DNA of 64,000 nucleotides from Caenimonas sedimenti (lineage in GTDB: Bacteria > Pseudomonadota > Gammaproteobacteria > Burkholderiales > Burkholderiaceae_C), in contig NZ_VOBQ01000004.1 of NCBI RefSeq assembly GCF_007833165.1, positions 1 through 64,000 of the forward strand. The letters run 5' to 3'. This document shows, one piece after another, positions 38,171 through 50,211 of this stretch; position 1 is the stretch's first letter; each line of letters opens with the position of its first letter. A program made the position numbers and the translations under genes. The notes under the pieces were generated by a model. The model had not been told where the DNA came from. It made no database searches and saw only the letters and a list, made by a program, of their open reading frames with translations.

Positions 38171-38244
38171 GTCATCCCGGGCTTGACCCGGGATCCACGG
38201 TGGCGTGTGGACCACCATGGATTGCGGGTCAAGCCCGCAATGAC
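38171..38244. repeat. REP-like palindrome pair between rpsA and ihfB
   Basis: Two palindromes facing each other: ATCCCGGG-CTTGA-CCCGGGAT (38174-38194) and ATTGCGGG-TCAAG-CCCGCAAT (38221-38241). The whole is bounded by GTCAT and ATGAC, so the element is itself symmetrical. The first lies 25 bases before ihfB. Similar CTTGA-loop palindromes occur widely in Proteobacteria as dispersed repeats. It could serve as 3'-end structure for rpsA mRNA. Confidence 0.8.
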
Positions 38245-38257
38245 AGCTCTCCCTGGC

Positions 38258-39949
38258 TTACTTGCTGTCGCTCGAGTTATCCAGCTTCGCGCGCAGCAGC
38301 GCACCCAGGCTCGTCGTGCCGGCGTTCTCACGCGCGGACTGCTGGCTCAGGTTCTGCATGGCGCCCTGCTCGTCGATCATGTCCTTGGCCTTGATCGACA
38401 GCTGGATGTTGCGCGTCTTGCGGTCGATGTTGACGACCACGGCGGACACTTCGTCGCCTTCCTTCAGCACGTTGCGCGCGTCTTCCACGCGGTCGCGGCT
38501 GATTTCGGAGGCACGCAGGTAGCCGATGATGTCCTGGCCCAGGTCGATCTCGGCGCCCTTCGGGTCGACCGTCTTGACCTTGCCCGTCACCGTGGCGCCC
38601 TTGTCGTGCACGGAGGTGAACGTGGAGAACGGATCGCCATCGAGCTGCTTGATGCCCAGGCTGATGCGCTCGCGGTCGACGTCGACACCGAGGACGATGG
38701 CTTCGACTTCCTGGCCCTTCTTGTAGTTGCGCACGGCGGCTTCGCCGGTTTCGCTCCAGGACAGGTCGGACAGGTGCACCAGGCCGTCGATGCCGGCGGC
38801 CAGGCCGACGAACACGCCGAAGTCGGTGATCGACTTGATCGGGCCCTTGACGCGGTCGCCGCGCTTGGTGTTCTGCGCGAATTCCTGCCAGGGGTTGGCC
38901 TTGCACTGCTTCATGCCCAGGCTGATGCGGCGCTTGTCTTCGTCGATCTCGAGGACCATGACTTCGACTTCGTCACCCAGCGACACGACCTTGGACGGGG
39001 CCACGTTCTTGTTGGTCCAGTCCATTTCGGACACGTGCACCAGGCCTTCGATGCCGGGTTCGAGTTCCACGAACGCGCCGTAGTCGGCGATGTTGGTGAC
39101 CTTGCCGAACATGCGGGTGCCCGGGGGGTAGCGGCGCGAAACGCCCAGCCACGGGTCGTCGCCCATCTGCTTGAGACCCAGCGAGACACGGTTCTTCTCG
39201 GTGTCGAACTTGAGGATCTTGGCGGTGATTTCCTGGCCGGCCTGAACCACTTCGGACGGGTGGCGGACACGGCGCCAGGCCATGTCGGTGATGTGCAGCA
39301 GGCCGTCGATGCCGCCGAGGTCGACGAACGCGCCGTACTCGGTGATGTTCTTGACGACGCCGCGGACGATGGAGCCTTCCTTCAGGGTTTCCATCAGCTT
39401 GGCGCGCTCTTCGCCCATCGACGCTTCGACGACGGCGCGGCGCGACAGCACCACGTTGTTGCGCTTGCGGTCCAGCTTGATGACCTTGAATTCCAGGGTC
39501 TTGTTCTCGTAGGGCGACAGGTCCTTGATGGGACGCGTGTCGATCAGCGAACCGGGCAGGAAGGCGCGGATGCCGTTGACCAGGACGGTGAGGCCGCCCT
39601 TGACCTTGCCGGTGGTGGTGCCGGTGACGAATTCGCCGGATTCCAGGGCCTTCTCGAGGCTCATCCAGGAAGCCAGGCGCTTGGCCTTGTCGCGCGACAG
39701 GATGGTGTCGCCGTAGCCGTTTTCGATGGCGTCGATGGCCACGGAGACGAAATCGCCTTCCCGGACTTCGACTTCGCCCTGGTCGTTCTTGAATTCGTCG
39801 ATCGGGATGTAGGCTTCCGACTTCAGGCCGGCGTTGACCACCACGTGGTTGTGCTCGACGCGGACAACTTCAGCGGTGATGACTTCACCGGCGCGCATTT
39901 CCGAGCGCTGCAACGATTCTTCGAACAGGGCGGCAAAAGATTCAGACAT
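38258..39949 (-). CDS. rpsA: 30S ribosomal protein S1
   Basis: A 563-residue protein with six S1 RNA-binding repeats; repeated signatures are [29 protein letters not shown] and [15 protein letters not shown]. It recruits mRNA to the ribosome. ATG 39949 starts [13 protein letters not shown] as in other beta-proteobacterial S1 proteins. It is positioned between aroA-cmk and ihfB, the canonical order. The 97 bases up to aroA-cmk leave room for its own promoter and S1 autoregulation, but no motif is clear. Confidence 0.98.
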   Translation of the reverse strand: MSESFAALFEESLQRSEMRAGEVITAEVVRVEHNHVVVNAGLKSEAYIPIDEFKNDQGEVEVREGDFVSVAIDAIENGYGDTILSRDKAKRLASWMSLEKALESGEFVTGTTTGKVKGGLTVLVNGIRAFLPGSLIDTRPIKDLSPYENKTLEFKVIKLDRKRNNVVLSRRAVVEASMGEERAKLMETLKEGSIVRGVVKNITEYGAFVDLGGIDGLLHITDMAWRRVRHPSEVVQAGQEITAKILKFDTEKNRVSLGLKQMGDDPWLGVSRRYPPGTRMFGKVTNIADYGAFVELEPGIEGLVHVSEMDWTNKNVAPSKVVSLGDEVEVMVLEIDEDKRRISLGMKQCKANPWQEFAQNTKRGDRVKGPIKSITDFGVFVGLAAGIDGLVHLSDLSWSETGEAAVRNYKKGQEVEAIVLGVDVDRERISLGIKQLDGDPFSTFTSVHDKGATVTGKVKTVDPKGAEIDLGQDIIGYLRASEISRDRVEDARNVLKEGDEVSAVVVNIDRKTRNIQLSIKAKDMIDEQGAMQNLSQQSARENAGTTSLGALLRAKLDNSSDSK

Positions 39950-40046
39950 TGATGTGGACTTTGCGGCAGGGGCCGCGGGGTTGAGTGGTTGAACCACCTG
40001 GCCGGTGCGCTGGCGCGCGGGGGGAGCCGGGTGGGCCTTCTGGCTT

Positions 40047-42038
40047 TCAGGAAGACCTGAAAGCCTGCTTCCCGTTCCACCACTGGAGCACCTGGGAAAC
40101 GGACTCTTCGACCGTCTGCCCGGAGTTGTCCAGCAGGAGAGCGTCGTCGGCCGGCTTCAAGGGCGCGACTTCGCGGGACGAATCCCGCGCATCGCGCGCC
40201 TCCAGGTCGGCGCGAAGAGCCGGGAGTGTAGCCGAAATCCCCTTTGAAATCAACTGCTTATGGCGCCGTTCGGCGCGCTGGGCGGCGCTCGCCGTGAGGT
40301 AGACCTTCAAGGTGGCGCCGGGGAAGATCACCGTGCCCATGTCGCGCCCGTCCGCCACCAGGCCGGGCAGGCGGCGGAAGCTGTGCTGCAGGGCCACGAG
40401 CGCGGTGCGCACGGCGGGCAGGGCGGACACGCGCGAAGCGTTCATGCCGGCTTCTTCGGTGCGGATCGCGTCGGTGACGTCGAGCTCGTCCAGCAGCACG
40501 CGGCCGCCGGAGAAGCGCACCGCCAGCGTCGCCGCCATGCCGGCGATGGCCGCTTCATGGGCCGGCTCCGGCTGCAGGCCCGCGCGGATCGCGGCATAGG
40601 CCGTGATGCGGTACAGCGCCCCGGAGTCGAGGTAGTGGTAGCCCAGGCGGTGCGCCAGTTCCGCGGCCAGCGTGCCCTTGCCGGAGGCCGTGGGCCCGTC
40701 GACGCAGATGACGGGGATGCGCTGCGGCGGGGTGCGCACCACTGAAAAGAGGGCCTCGAAGTAATCGGGGAAGGTCTTGGCGACACATTTCGGGTCTTCG
40801 ATCCGCACGGGAAGGCCCGCCGGGTTGAACGCCGCCAGGGAGAAGCACATCGCGACGCGGTGGTCGTCGTAGGTGTGGATGGAGGCCGCCTGCCATCGGG
40901 TGGGCGGCGTCACCCGCAGGAAATCCGCGCCTTCCTCGACGACGGCCCCCAGCTTGCGCAGCTCGGTGGCCATGGCCGCGAGCCGGTCGGTTTCCTTCAC
41001 CCGCCAGCTGGCGATGTTGCGCAGGGTGCTGGGGCCGTCGGCATACAGCGCCATCACCGCGAGCGTCATGGCGGCGTCCGGGATGTGGTTGCAGTCGAGG
41101 TCGATCGCCTTCAGCGGCCACGCGCCGCGCGCGACCTCCAGCCGGTTGGCCCCACCGGTGACGCGCGCGCCCATCCGCCGCGCCGCGTCGATGAAGCGGA
41201 TGTCGCCTTGCACGGAGTCCTCGCCCACCCCGGTGATGCGCAGCGGCTCGCCGACGGCGGCCAGCGTGCCCAGTGCCACGAAGTAGCTGGCCGACGAGGC
41301 ATCGGCCTCCACGTGGATCTTGCCTGGCGACTGGTAGCGGCTGCCGGCCGGGATGGTGAAGCGCTGCCAGCCTTCGCGCCGCACGGCAATGCCGAAGCGT
41401 TCCAGCATGTTCAGCGTGATGCCGATGTACGGCTTGGAGATCAGCTCGCCCACGACTTCGATCACGATGTCCTGGCGGGCGACCAAAGGCAGCGCCATCA
41501 GCAGGGCAGTCAGGAACTGGCTGGAGACGTCGCCACGCACCTGGATGGGAGCGGCCAGCCGGAGCGCCGGGGCCGGGTGGATCTTGAGGGGCGGGAAGCC
41601 TTCCGTGCCCAGGTAGTCGATGCGGCAACCGAGTTGGCGCAGCGCGTCGACGAGGTCGCCGATCGGGCGTTCGTGCATGCGGGCCACGCCGCTCAGCTCG
41701 AATTCGCCGCCCATCAGCGCCAGCGCCGCGCTGAGGGGCCGCATGGCGGTGCCGGCGTTGCCCAGGAACAAGCGGGCGTGGGCGGCCGGGGCCTTGCCGC
41801 CCAGGCCAGTGACCTCGAGCGCGCCCCCCTGGTGGACGACGCTGCACCCCAGCGCGCGCAGGGCGTCCAGCATGACGCGCGTGTCGTCGGAGTCGAGCAG
41901 GTCCTCGATGCGCGTGGTGCCTTCGCTCAACGCGGCCAGCAGCAGCACGCGGTTGGAAATGCTCTTGGAGCCCGGCAGCATCACCGTGCCGCCCGCGCTC
42001 TCCAGGGGCGGGAGGTCGAGAAAAGCTGTCGCGAACAT
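40047..42038 (-). CDS. aroA-cmk: Fused EPSP synthase / cytidylate kinase
   Basis: A 663-residue bifunctional protein. Residues 1-430 are 3-phosphoshikimate 1-carboxyvinyltransferase (PEP and shikimate-3-phosphate sites [10 protein letters not shown] with Lys25, and NAGTAMRPL near 94). Residues about 440-663 are cytidylate kinase (P-loop GPTASGKGT, 448-456; [11 protein letters not shown] near 590). In most bacteria aroA and cmk are adjacent separate genes; fused versions are known in some Comamonadaceae. The two activities belong to chorismate synthesis and to CMP/dCMP phosphorylation. No frameshift separates them: the frame is continuous through the short linker [16 protein letters not shown] 42038 heads the AroA domain. 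Confidence 0.95.
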   Translation of the reverse strand: MFATAFLDLPPLESAGGTVMLPGSKSISNRVLLLAALSEGTTRIEDLLDSDDTRVMLDALRALGCSVVHQGGALEVTGLGGKAPAAHARLFLGNAGTAMRPLSAALALMGGEFELSGVARMHERPIGDLVDALRQLGCRIDYLGTEGFPPLKIHPAPALRLAAPIQVRGDVSSQFLTALLMALPLVARQDIVIEVVGELISKPYIGITLNMLERFGIAVRREGWQRFTIPAGSRYQSPGKIHVEADASSASYFVALGTLAAVGEPLRITGVGEDSVQGDIRFIDAARRMGARVTGGANRLEVARGAWPLKAIDLDCNHIPDAAMTLAVMALYADGPSTLRNIASWRVKETDRLAAMATELRKLGAVVEEGADFLRVTPPTRWQAASIHTYDDHRVAMCFSLAAFNPAGLPVRIEDPKCVAKTFPDYFEALFSVVRTPPQRIPVICVDGPTASGKGTLAAELAHRLGYHYLDSGALYRITAYAAIRAGLQPEPAHEAAIAGMAATLAVRFSGGRVLLDELDVTDAIRTEEAGMNASRVSALPAVRTALVALQHSFRRLPGLVADGRDMGTVIFPGATLKVYLTASAAQRAERRHKQLISKGISATLPALRADLEARDARDSSREVAPLKPADDALLLDNSGQTVEESVSQVLQWWNGKQAFRSS

Positions 42039-42049
42039 GGGGGGCTGGG

Positions 42050-42919
42050 CTACTTCTTCTGGCCCATGCGCCAGTGGGCGCGCGTGTGGCTCGCCATCTC
42101 GATCATCCCTTCGAGCGGCTCCGAGTTGCTGTCCTCGATGTGCTGCAACATGTTGTGCAGGCTGCGCTGGAACACCTTGGCCTGCTCGATGATCTCGTGC
42201 CGATTGGCCATCAGGACGTCGCGCCACATCTTGGGGTCGCTGGCGGCAATGCGCGTGAAATCGCGAAACCCGGGGCCGGCCAGCGCCAGGAAATCCTTGC
42301 CTTGCGGCTGGTTGGCGATGCCGTGCATCAACGCGAACGCCACCAGGTGCGGCAGGTGGCTGACGGCGGCGAAGGCCGCATCGTGCGCCTCAGGCGTCAT
42401 CTGGAGGACCTTGCAGCCGATCGCGTCCCACACGTCGTTGGCGCGCTTCAGGTGGCCGACCAGCGTGCGGTCGATCGGCGTGAGGATGACCTGCTTGCCC
42501 GAATACAGGTCCGGGTCGGCATGCTCGACGCCCGACACTTCCTTGCCCGCGATCGGGTGGGCGGGCACGAAGGTGCCCACGTGGTCGCGCAGCACGCGCC
42601 GCGCGGCATCGACGACGTCGCGCTTGGTCGAGCCGACGTCCATGATCAGCATGTTGTCGGTGATGAGGTGGCGGATCGCCTTGAAGGTCGCCTCGGTCGC
42701 GGACACCGGCACGGCCAGCAGGACGATGTCGGCGCCCGAGACGGCCAGGAGCGCGGAGGGCGCCTCGACGTCGATCACGCCCATCTGGCGGGCGCGCTCG
42801 GTGGTGGAGGGCGACTTGCTGTAGCCCACGACCCGCTTCACCAGCCCGGCGCGTTTGAGCGCGAGCGCGAAGGAGCCGCCCATCAGGCCGCATCCGATCA
42901 ATCCCAACTGCTCAAACAT
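42050..42919 (-). CDS. tyrA: Prephenate dehydrogenase
   Basis: A 289-residue NAD(P)-dependent enzyme with an N-terminal dinucleotide fold ([21 protein letters not shown]) and the active-site region THPIAG-like segment [16 protein letters not shown] near residue 120. It oxidatively decarboxylates prephenate to 4-hydroxyphenylpyruvate for tyrosine. It starts 11 bases after pheA and ends 11 bases before aroA-cmk, consistent with an aromatic amino acid operon. ATG 42919 is used; the upstream open frame lies within pheA. Confidence 0.95.
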   Translation of the reverse strand: MFEQLGLIGCGLMGGSFALALKRAGLVKRVVGYSKSPSTTERARQMGVIDVEAPSALLAVSGADIVLLAVPVSATEATFKAIRHLITDNMLIMDVGSTKRDVVDAARRVLRDHVGTFVPAHPIAGKEVSGVEHADPDLYSGKQVILTPIDRTLVGHLKRANDVWDAIGCKVLQMTPEAHDAAFAAVSHLPHLVAFALMHGIANQPQGKDFLALAGPGFRDFTRIAASDPKMWRDVLMANRHEIIEQAKVFQRSLHNMLQHIEDSNSEPLEGMIEMASHTRAHWRMGQKK

Positions 42920-42930
42920 GAGGGTGCCGC

Positions 42931-44009
42931 CTATTCGCCGAGAGGATAGGTGCCCAGCACCTTGTAGAACGCACACAGGCCGCGCAGGTCTTCCAGCGCG
43001 GCCGTCACTTGCGGCTGCGAGGGGTGGCCCTGCAGGTCGATGTAGAAATAATATTCCCATTGGCCCGAGCGCGCGGGGCGCGACTCGAAACGGGTCATGG
43101 AAACACCGTGTTTTTTCAACGGAACGAGGATGTCGTGGACCGCGCCCGGGCGGTTCGGGACGGAAACGATCAGGCTCACGCAATCCTTGCCTGAGGCTTC
43201 CGGCGCGTTCAGCGTCTGGGGCAGGCAGACCACCGCGAAGCGCGTGCGGTTGAAGGCGTCGTCCTGGATCGCGTGGGCGGCGATGTGCAGGCCGAACTCG
43301 GTGGCCGCGCGGTCGCTGGCGATGCCGGCCCAGGCCGGGTTGGTGCTGGCGAGGCGGGCACCTTCGGCGTTGCTGGAGACGGCCCGCCGCTCGACGTCGG
43401 GCAGGTGCGCGTTCAGCCAGCCCTGGCACTGGGCCAGCGCCTGCGGATGGGCCAGCACGGCTTCGATGTCCTTCAGCGAATTGGCCTGGCGCAGCAGGTT
43501 GTGCCGCACCAGCAGGCTGGTCTCGCCGACGATGTGCAACGGCGTGTTGAGGAACAGGTCGAGCGAGCGGGCCACGACCCCCTCGGTCGAGTTTTCCACC
43601 GGGACCACGCCGAACTGCGCGGTGCCGGCCGCGGTGGCGCGGAACACCTCGTCGATGCTGATGCAGGGCACGCGCTCGATGCTGGAGCCGAAGAACTGCA
43701 CCGCCGCCTGTTCGCTGAAGGTGCCGGCCGGGCCCAGGAAGGCCACGCGTTGCGGCGCCTCCAGCGCGCGGCAGGCCGACATGATCTCGCGCCAGATGTT
43801 CGCGACGTTGTTTTCCTTCAGCGGGCCGGGGTTGGCGTTCTGCAGGCCGTTGATCACGGCCGCCTCGCGCTCCGGACGGAACACCGGTGTTCCTTCGGCG
43901 CGCTTCAGGTCCCCGACTTCATTGGCGAGCGCCGCCCGGTGGTTCAGCGCGGCCAGCAGCTCGCGGTCGACGGCATCGATGGCGGCGCGCAGTTCGGCAA
44001 GGGTCTTGG

Positions 44010-44013
<4 letters not shown>
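42931..44013 (-). CDS. pheA: Chorismate mutase / prephenate dehydratase (P-protein)
   Basis: A 360-residue bifunctional protein: AroQ-type chorismate mutase (residues 1-90; [16 protein letters not shown]), prephenate dehydratase (about 98-275; [13 protein letters not shown] and the [11 protein letters not shown] substrate loop) and a C-terminal ACT domain (about 285-355; [17 protein letters not shown]) for phenylalanine feedback. Its ATG overlaps the gyrA stop by 4 bases. SerC, which many relatives carry between gyrA and pheA, is missing here. Confidence 0.96.
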
Positions 44014-46643
<2,630 letters not shown>

Positions 46644-46776
46644 GCAGGTCCAGTCATCCCGGTCGGTCTTGGCGCGAGGCGAAACCCAAGATTTTACTTT
46701 CGCGCAGCCCTGTCGCGATCAAGCAACAGAAGCGGGTAATGCGGTTTCGTCCTACGTGGTGCCGCTGGGCCAACGG

Positions 46777-46804
46777 TTGCTTGTGTAAGGACGTGTGGCA
46801 CAAT
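46777..46804 (+). promoter_or_regulatory. Sigma-70-like promoter of OmpA-family gene
   Basis: TTGCTT at 46777-46782 and CACAAT at 46799-46804 with a 16-base spacer, plausible -35 and -10 elements. The predicted start site near 46811 leaves a leader of about 78 bases that contains a hairpin. Assigned by pattern only. Confidence 0.5.
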
Positions 46805-46850
46805 CCTTTGGACGTATTTGGTGAATTGGTCACCTAAGACGTAGTGTTGA

Positions 46851-46872
46851 CGCAGCGCAGCTGCGGCTTTTT
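46851..46872 (+). promoter_or_regulatory. Terminator-like hairpin in the 5' leader of the OmpA-family gene
   Basis: CGCAGC-GCA-GCTGCG (46851-46865) followed by GC and TTTTT (46868-46872), ending 17 bases before the ATG and just before the RBS AGAGGAGAAC. A short stem with a U-run of this kind may attenuate transcription, or act as a mRNA 5'-stabilising or sRNA-responsive structure. The alternative, that it is accidental, cannot be excluded because the stem is only six pairs. Confidence 0.4.
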
Positions 46873-46888
46873 CCCCAAGAGGAGAACC

Positions 46889-47584
46889 ATGAAGAAACTG
46901 AACAAAGTGGCGCTGATGTTCGCCACCGCTGCGCTGGCAACGGCCGCGGGCGCGCAGACCCGCGTGACCGCTGCCAACGGTGGCAACGTGATCGACAACT
47001 GGCAGAACGGCACCGGCGAGTACGTGTGGCGCAACGGCACGAACGAGCTTTGCTGGCGTGATGCCAACTGGACGCCCGCCACTGCGGCCGTCGGTTGCGA
47101 CGGTGCCCTGGTGACGGCTGCTCCGGCGCCCGCCCCGGCTGCCGCGCCCCGTCCGGCCGCTCCCCCGGCCGCCGCACCGGCCGCCCGTCCGCCCGCGCCG
47201 GCACCCGCCGCTGCTGGCCCGTCCACCACGAAGGTGACGTACGCCGCTGACGCCTTCTTCGACTTCGACAAGTCGGTCCTGAAGGCCGAAGGCCGTGCCA
47301 AGCTGGATGACCTGGTCGGCAAGATCAAGGACATCAACCTCGAAGTGATCATCGCCGTCGGCCACACCGACGCCGTGGGCACGGACGCCTACAACCAGCG
47401 CCTGTCGGTTCGCCGCGCCGAATCCGTCAAGGCTTACCTGGTGACCAAGGGCATCGAGAAGAACCGCGTGTACACCGAAGGCAAGGGCGAGAAGCAGCCC
47501 GTCGCCGACAACAAGACCGCCGAAGGCCGCGCGAAGAACCGCCGCGTGGAAATCGAAGTGGTCGGTACCCGCGCCAACCGCTGA
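46889..47584 (+). CDS. OmpA-family outer membrane/peptidoglycan-binding protein
   Basis: A 231-residue protein with a signal peptide (cleaved near residue 22), a short N-terminal region with Trp/Cys-rich motif around WRNGTNELCWRD, an Ala/Pro-rich linker (about 80-112) and a C-terminal OmpA peptidoglycan-binding domain (about 115-228; GHTDAVGTDAYNQRLSVRRA). It tethers the outer membrane to the cell wall. RBS AGAGGAGAAC and ATG 46889 are clear. There is no eight-stranded barrel, so it is not a full OmpA; Comamonadaceae carry such small forms upstream of ubiG-gph. Confidence 0.9.
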   Translation: MKKLNKVALMFATAALATAAGAQTRVTAANGGNVIDNWQNGTGEYVWRNGTNELCWRDANWTPATAAVGCDGALVTAAPAPAPAAAPRPAAPPAAAPAARPPAPAPAAAGPSTTKVTYAADAFFDFDKSVLKAEGRAKLDDLVGKIKDINLEVIIAVGHTDAVGTDAYNQRLSVRRAESVKAYLVTKGIEKNRVYTEGKGEKQPVADNKTAEGRAKNRRVEIEVVGTRANR

Positions 47585-47615
47585 TCTCCAGCCTGGAGCA
47601 CCGGCAACGGTGAGT

Positions 47616-47644
47616 AAAAAAGCCGCGCCCTGCGCGGCTTTTTT
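47616..47644 (+). terminator. Intrinsic terminator after the OmpA-family gene
   Basis: AAAAAAGCCGCGC (47616-47628), loop CCT, GCGCGGC (47632-47638), then TTTTTT to 47644. The stem is seven GC-rich pairs extended by six A-T pairs, a very strong terminator that could work on both strands. It lies 32 bases after the stop codon and just before ubiG. Confidence 0.95.
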
Positions 47645-47672
47645 CATTTCGGCGCGCGACAATCCAGGCCCC

Positions 47673-48380
47673 ATGAGCCAAACCGTCAACGCCGACCCGG
47701 CCGAACTGGCCAAGTTTTCCGAGCAGGCCCACCGCTGGTGGGACCCGGACAGCGAATTCGGGCCGCTGCACCACATCAATCCGTTGCGGCTGCAATGGAT
47801 CGACGGCCTGGCCGGGCTCGCCGGCAAGCAGGTGCTGGATGTCGGATGCGGCGGCGGCATCCTGGCGGACTCGATGGCCCGCAAAGGCGCACAGGTGCTC
47901 GGGATCGATCTGGCCGACAAGGCCTTGCGCGTCGCGCAACTGCATGCGATGGAAGCCGGCACCGAGAACGTCGAGTACCGGCTCTCCAGCGCGGAAACGC
48001 TGGCCGCCGCCCAGCCGGAATCGTTCGACGTGGTCACGTGCATGGAAATGCTGGAGCACGTCCCCGACCCGTCATCGGTGGTCCAGGCCTGCGCGCGGCT
48101 GGTCAAGCCGGGCGGCTGGGTGTTCTTCTCCACGATCAACCGCAATCCGAAGGCGTTTCTCTACGGCATCGTGGGCGCGGAATATTTGCTGAACCTGCTG
48201 CCGCGCGGCACCCACGAATACCTCAAGCTGATCCGCCCCAGCGAATTGGCGGCATGGTCGAGGTCCGCGGGACTGCAGCTGGTGCAGGCGCGCGGCATGG
48301 AATACAACCCGCTGACCCGCCGCTATTGGCTGAGTGGCGATACCAGCGTTAACTATCTGATGGGCACCCGCAAGGTCTGA
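47673..48380 (+). CDS. ubiG: Ubiquinone biosynthesis O-methyltransferase
   Basis: A 235-residue SAM-dependent methyltransferase. The SAM motif VLDVGCGGGILADSMA (about residues 53-68) is followed by CMEMLEHVPDP near 125 and FFSTINRNPKAF (about 150-161), matching the UbiG family, which carries out two O-methylations in ubiquinone synthesis. ATG 47673 is preferred over a GTG at 47610, which would place the terminator in the coding region. Its stop overlaps the gph ATG by one base (TGATG). Confidence 0.95.
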   Translation: MSQTVNADPAELAKFSEQAHRWWDPDSEFGPLHHINPLRLQWIDGLAGLAGKQVLDVGCGGGILADSMARKGAQVLGIDLADKALRVAQLHAMEAGTENVEYRLSSAETLAAAQPESFDVVTCMEMLEHVPDPSSVVQACARLVKPGGWVFFSTINRNPKAFLYGIVGAEYLLNLLPRGTHEYLKLIRPSELAAWSRSAGLQLVQARGMEYNPLTRRYWLSGDTSVNYLMGTRKV

Positions 48381-49051
48381 TGTTCTCCAAGGCAAAAGCT
48401 GTGCTGTTCGATCTCGATGGCACCCTGATCGACAGCGCACCCGACCTCGGCGCCGCCGCGGACAAGATGCGGACCGACCGCGGCCTGGCGCCGTTGCCGC
48501 TGATCCAGTACCGGCCCATGGCCGGTGCCGGCGCGCGTGGAATGCTCGGCATCGCCTTTGGCGTGACGCCGGAGGATCCGAAGTTTCCGGAGCTCCGGGA
48601 GGAATTCTTCGTCAACTACGAGCGCTGCATGACGCAGAAGACCGTCATCTTCCATGGTGTCGTCGAGCTGCTGCAGGGGCTGGCGGAGCGCGGCCTGCCT
48701 TGGGGGGTCGTGACCAACAAGGCCATGCGCTTCACGCGGCCGCTGACGCAGGGCATGCCGCTCTTCGCGACGGCGAGGGCCATCGTGGGCGGCGATTCAA
48801 CGCCGCGGGCGAAACCGTTCCCGGATCCGCTGCTCGAAGCCGCGCGGCAACTGGGTGTGCCGCCGCAAGACTGCATCTACGTCGGCGACGACGAGCGCGA
48901 CATCACGGCCGGCAAGGCGGCCGGGATGCCGACCGTGGCCGCGACGTATGGCTACCTCGGCAAGAGCGACGTGGGCCGCTGGGGCGCGGATACCCACATC
49001 GGCGCACCGCTCGAATTGCTGCCCCTCTTGAATTTCCGGCCGCAGGCGTAA
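48380..49051 (+). CDS. gph: Phosphoglycolate phosphatase
   Basis: A 223-residue HAD-superfamily phosphatase with motif I DLDGTLIDSAPDL (residues 11-23), motif II VTNKA near 112 and motif III GDDERDI near 172. It dephosphorylates 2-phosphoglycolate, a by-product of DNA repair and photorespiration-like chemistry. It is translationally coupled to ubiG, as in many Beta- and Gammaproteobacteria. The last codons contain the ssrA promoter: the stop TAA sits inside the likely -10 element. Confidence 0.9.
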   Translation: MFSKAKAVLFDLDGTLIDSAPDLGAAADKMRTDRGLAPLPLIQYRPMAGAGARGMLGIAFGVTPEDPKFPELREEFFVNYERCMTQKTVIFHGVVELLQGLAERGLPWGVVTNKAMRFTRPLTQGMPLFATARAIVGGDSTPRAKPFPDPLLEAARQLGVPPQDCIYVGDDERDITAGKAAGMPTVAATYGYLGKSDVGRWGADTHIGAPLELLPLLNFRPQA

Positions 49052-49054
49052 GAT
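49026..49054 (+). promoter_or_regulatory. Sigma-70-like promoter of ssrA
   Basis: TAAGAT at 49049-49054 stands 10 bases before the tmRNA 5' end and fits a -10 element. TCTTGA at 49026-49031, 17 bases upstream, is the best -35. Both overlap the end of gph. Confidence 0.55.
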
Positions 49055-49064
49055 ACGTGTTCCT

Positions 49065-49438
49065 GGGGCTGCACCGGTTTCGACGTGGGTTCGGACCCGC
49101 AGCAGGGCATGTCGAGGATCAGTCACCTCGTAAATCCATCTGAAACAAACCAACTGCGAACGATTCTTCGTACGCCCTCGCCGCTTAATTGCGCGTGAGC
49201 TCTACAACGGCAGGCCGATGGGCCGGGTGAGGGGCGCAAGCCCCGAACTGTAGAGTTATCTTCATCGGCTGGTCCGGATCCGGGTGCCTTGGGTCGGGAC
49301 GAGAAAATAGGGCACTGGCTGGCCAGGTAGCGTGCGACTGCGCGACCCGGTTGGCGAGATCCAAATCAGACCGCTAAACATGTAGAACTGTTCGGCGAAG
49401 GCTTGCGGACGCGGGTTCAATTCCCGCCAGCTCCACCA
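49065..49438 (+). ncRNA. ssrA: Transfer-messenger RNA (tmRNA, one-piece)
   Basis: A 374-base RNA. The 5' end GGGGCTG pairs with CAGCTCC before a genome-encoded 3' CCA, forming the tRNA-like acceptor stem. The start GGGGCTGCACCGGTTTCGAC and the T-arm GGGTTCAATTCCCGC are typical. The resume codon is GCG at 49156 and the tag reading frame ends TAA at 49186-49188, encoding ANDSSYALAA. It rescues stalled ribosomes with SmpB and marks the products for ClpXP and other proteases. Confidence 0.98.
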
Positions 49439-49481
49439 TTCATCCCAGGGCCATGGGCCGCGGTGCGATACTGCGCGCCCC

Positions 49482-50207
49482 ATGGAACTGCACGACATCC
49501 TCTATTCCCAGGGCTTCGGCAACCGCCGCGTCTGCCTGGGCCTGGTCCAGCTTGGGCACGTCACGGTCCAGGGCCAACCCGTCACCGACCCCTACGCCGA
49601 GTTCGAGCCCGAAGGCCTGGAGTTCACCGTGGACGGCCAGGATTGGGCATTCCACGCCAAGGCGTACCTGGTGCTGCACAAGCCGGCCGGCACCGAGTGC
49701 TCGCAAAAGCCGTCGGCCTGGCCCAGCATCTACACCTTGCTGCCGGCGCCGCTGCGGCAGCGGCCGCACAAGAGCATCCAGCCGGGCGTGCAGGCCATCG
49801 GCCGGCTCGACCAGGACACCACCGGCATGCTCCTGCTGAGCGACGACGGCGCCTTCATCCATCGCATGGCGTCTCCCAAGCACCACGTGCCCAAGGTCTA
49901 CGAGGTGACGACCGCCGACCCGGTGGACGACACCCAGGTGCGCCGCCTGTTGGAGGGCGTCGTGCTCGACGATGATCCTCGCCCCGTCCGCGCGGCTGCT
50001 TGCACCGCCACCGGTGAGCATTCATTGCAACTGACTCTGACCGAAGGCAAGTACCACCAGGTCAAGCGCATGCTGGCGGCGGTGGGCAACCGTGTCGAGG
50101 GCCTGCACCGGTCGCGCATCGGCAGCCTGCCGTTGCCGCCGGAGCTTCAGCCGGGCCAGTGGCGCTGGCTGACGCCGGAGGAACTCGCGGCGGTCGCGAA
50201 GCGTTGA
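49482..50207 (+). CDS. rsuA: 16S rRNA pseudouridine synthase (RsuA-type)
   Basis: A 241-residue protein with an N-terminal S4-like region (about 1-60) and a catalytic domain. The active-site aspartate lies in GRLDQDTTGMLLLSDDG (near residue 109), and GKYHQVKRM (about 193-201) is the RsuA/RluE/RluF family motif. RsuA forms pseudouridine 516 of 16S rRNA; a 23S-modifying relative cannot be excluded, but the length matches RsuA. It is 43 bases after ssrA. Confidence 0.88.
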   Translation: MELHDILYSQGFGNRRVCLGLVQLGHVTVQGQPVTDPYAEFEPEGLEFTVDGQDWAFHAKAYLVLHKPAGTECSQKPSAWPSIYTLLPAPLRQRPHKSIQPGVQAIGRLDQDTTGMLLLSDDGAFIHRMASPKHHVPKVYEVTTADPVDDTQVRRLLEGVVLDDDPRPVRAAACTATGEHSLQLTLTEGKYHQVKRMLAAVGNRVEGLHRSRIGSLPLPPELQPGQWRWLTPEELAAVAKR

Positions 50208-50211
50208 ACCT

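Noticed and set aside
37910..39952. Plus-strand open frame across ihfB and rpsA
   Set aside because: Antisense shadow of two highly conserved genes.
47610..47672. An earlier GTG start for ubiG
   Set aside because: It would translate through a strong terminator; homology begins at MSQTVNADPAELAKFSEQAH.
49400..49438. The 3' part of tmRNA taken as a separate tRNA gene
   Set aside because: The T-arm and acceptor end belong to the tRNA-like domain of ssrA; no D-arm or anticodon arm is present.
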